Positions 63,913 through 64,000 of a stretch of 64,000 nt of DNA are shown piece by piece. Under the pieces are notes generated by a model. The model was not told where the DNA came from. It did no database searches and saw nothing but the letters and a program-made list of their open reading frames with translations. A program made the position numbers and the translations under genes. The stretch is from the NCBI RefSeq assembly GCF_020991415.1, contig NZ_JAJMOY010000003.1:434001-498000 (forward strand). The letters are read 5' to 3'. Each line of letters begins with the position of its first letter. Position 1 is the first letter of the stretch. The DNA is from Flavobacterium sp. ENC (lineage in GTDB: Bacteria; Bacteroidota; Bacteroidia; Flavobacteriales; Flavobacteriaceae).

Positions 63913-63949
63913 TTATAAAAAGCCAGTTATACAGCAATTAAGATATAGC

Positions 63950-64000
63950 ATGAATACAACCATACCCCATAACCGACTGATGTCTGTAGATGTACTGCGT
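63950..64000 (+). CDS. Start of a probable heparan-glucosaminide N-acetyltransferase-like membrane protein (3' truncated)
   Basis: Only 17 codons are in the window: MNTTIPHNRLMSVDVLR. The RLxSxDxxR motif at the start is typical of the DUF5009/HGSNAT-like acyltransferase family, multi-pass membrane proteins related to the lysosomal enzyme that acetylates terminal glucosamine of heparan. Members are often found in polysaccharide loci of Bacteroidota. The call depends on this motif alone. Confidence 0.55.
   Translation, partial: MNTTIPHNRLMSVDVLR

Overview
The window comes from a Bacteroidota genome, most likely Flavobacterium or a close relative. The support is low GC with A/T-rich spacers, promoters of the flavobacterial TTG-N19-TAnnTTTG type, few Shine-Dalgarno sequences, T9SS C-terminal sorting domains, a SusC/SusD pair, an 804-residue E1 alpha/beta fusion, NagB/PIG-L and DUF3822 proteins, and a Bacteroidetes-type RNase P RNA. 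No tRNA, rRNA, prophage, insertion sequence or CRISPR array was seen.

Region 1-42.5 kb is mostly core chromosome: dnaX (split by an A10 tract and probably frameshifted to give tau), small envelope and stress proteins (BON/LysM), rnpB, a dicarboxylate symporter, panE, a histidine kinase/response regulator pair divergent from an outer-membrane barrel gene, rsmD, a RecD-like helicase, higBA, kdsB, the E1 fusion, an M1-like protein without metal ligands, a LOG protein, a ParE-type toxin/antitoxin pair, uvrA, fic, a ClC channel, ggt (with a 1-nt frameshift after its signal peptide), AcpH, glmM, a secreted GH128-like glucanase, an LpxL-type acyltransferase, a rhomboid protease and a SIMPL protein.

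Region 42.5-64 kb reads as one carbohydrate-utilisation island. A LacI-family regulator lies in the middle. Copies of its presumed operator (consensus TGTGTTCGAACACA) occur in pairs before three transcription units: a T9SS beta-helix protein, the regulator/sugar-metabolism divergent promoter, and susC. In each case the promoter-proximal site sits about 47 bp upstream of the -7 box, which suits an activator. The controlled genes make a coherent amino-sugar route: SusC/SusD import, a DUF4832 protein and a PKD lipoprotein at the surface, a FucP-type inner-membrane transporter, an APH-fold sugar 1-kinase (NahK-like), a nucleotidyltransferase, a UDP-sugar 4-epimerase, a second phosphoglucosamine mutase, and a NagB fused to a PIG-L deacetylase. 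The window ends in the start of a probable heparan-glucosaminide N-acetyltransferase-like gene.

Intergenic spaces are rich in dispersed hairpin repeats (GCCACGAATTACACGAAT and CGCAAGGTTCGCAAAG families), a ~220-bp tandem duplication, and an 8 x 7-bp repeat directly before panE. All functions are read from sequence motifs without database searches.
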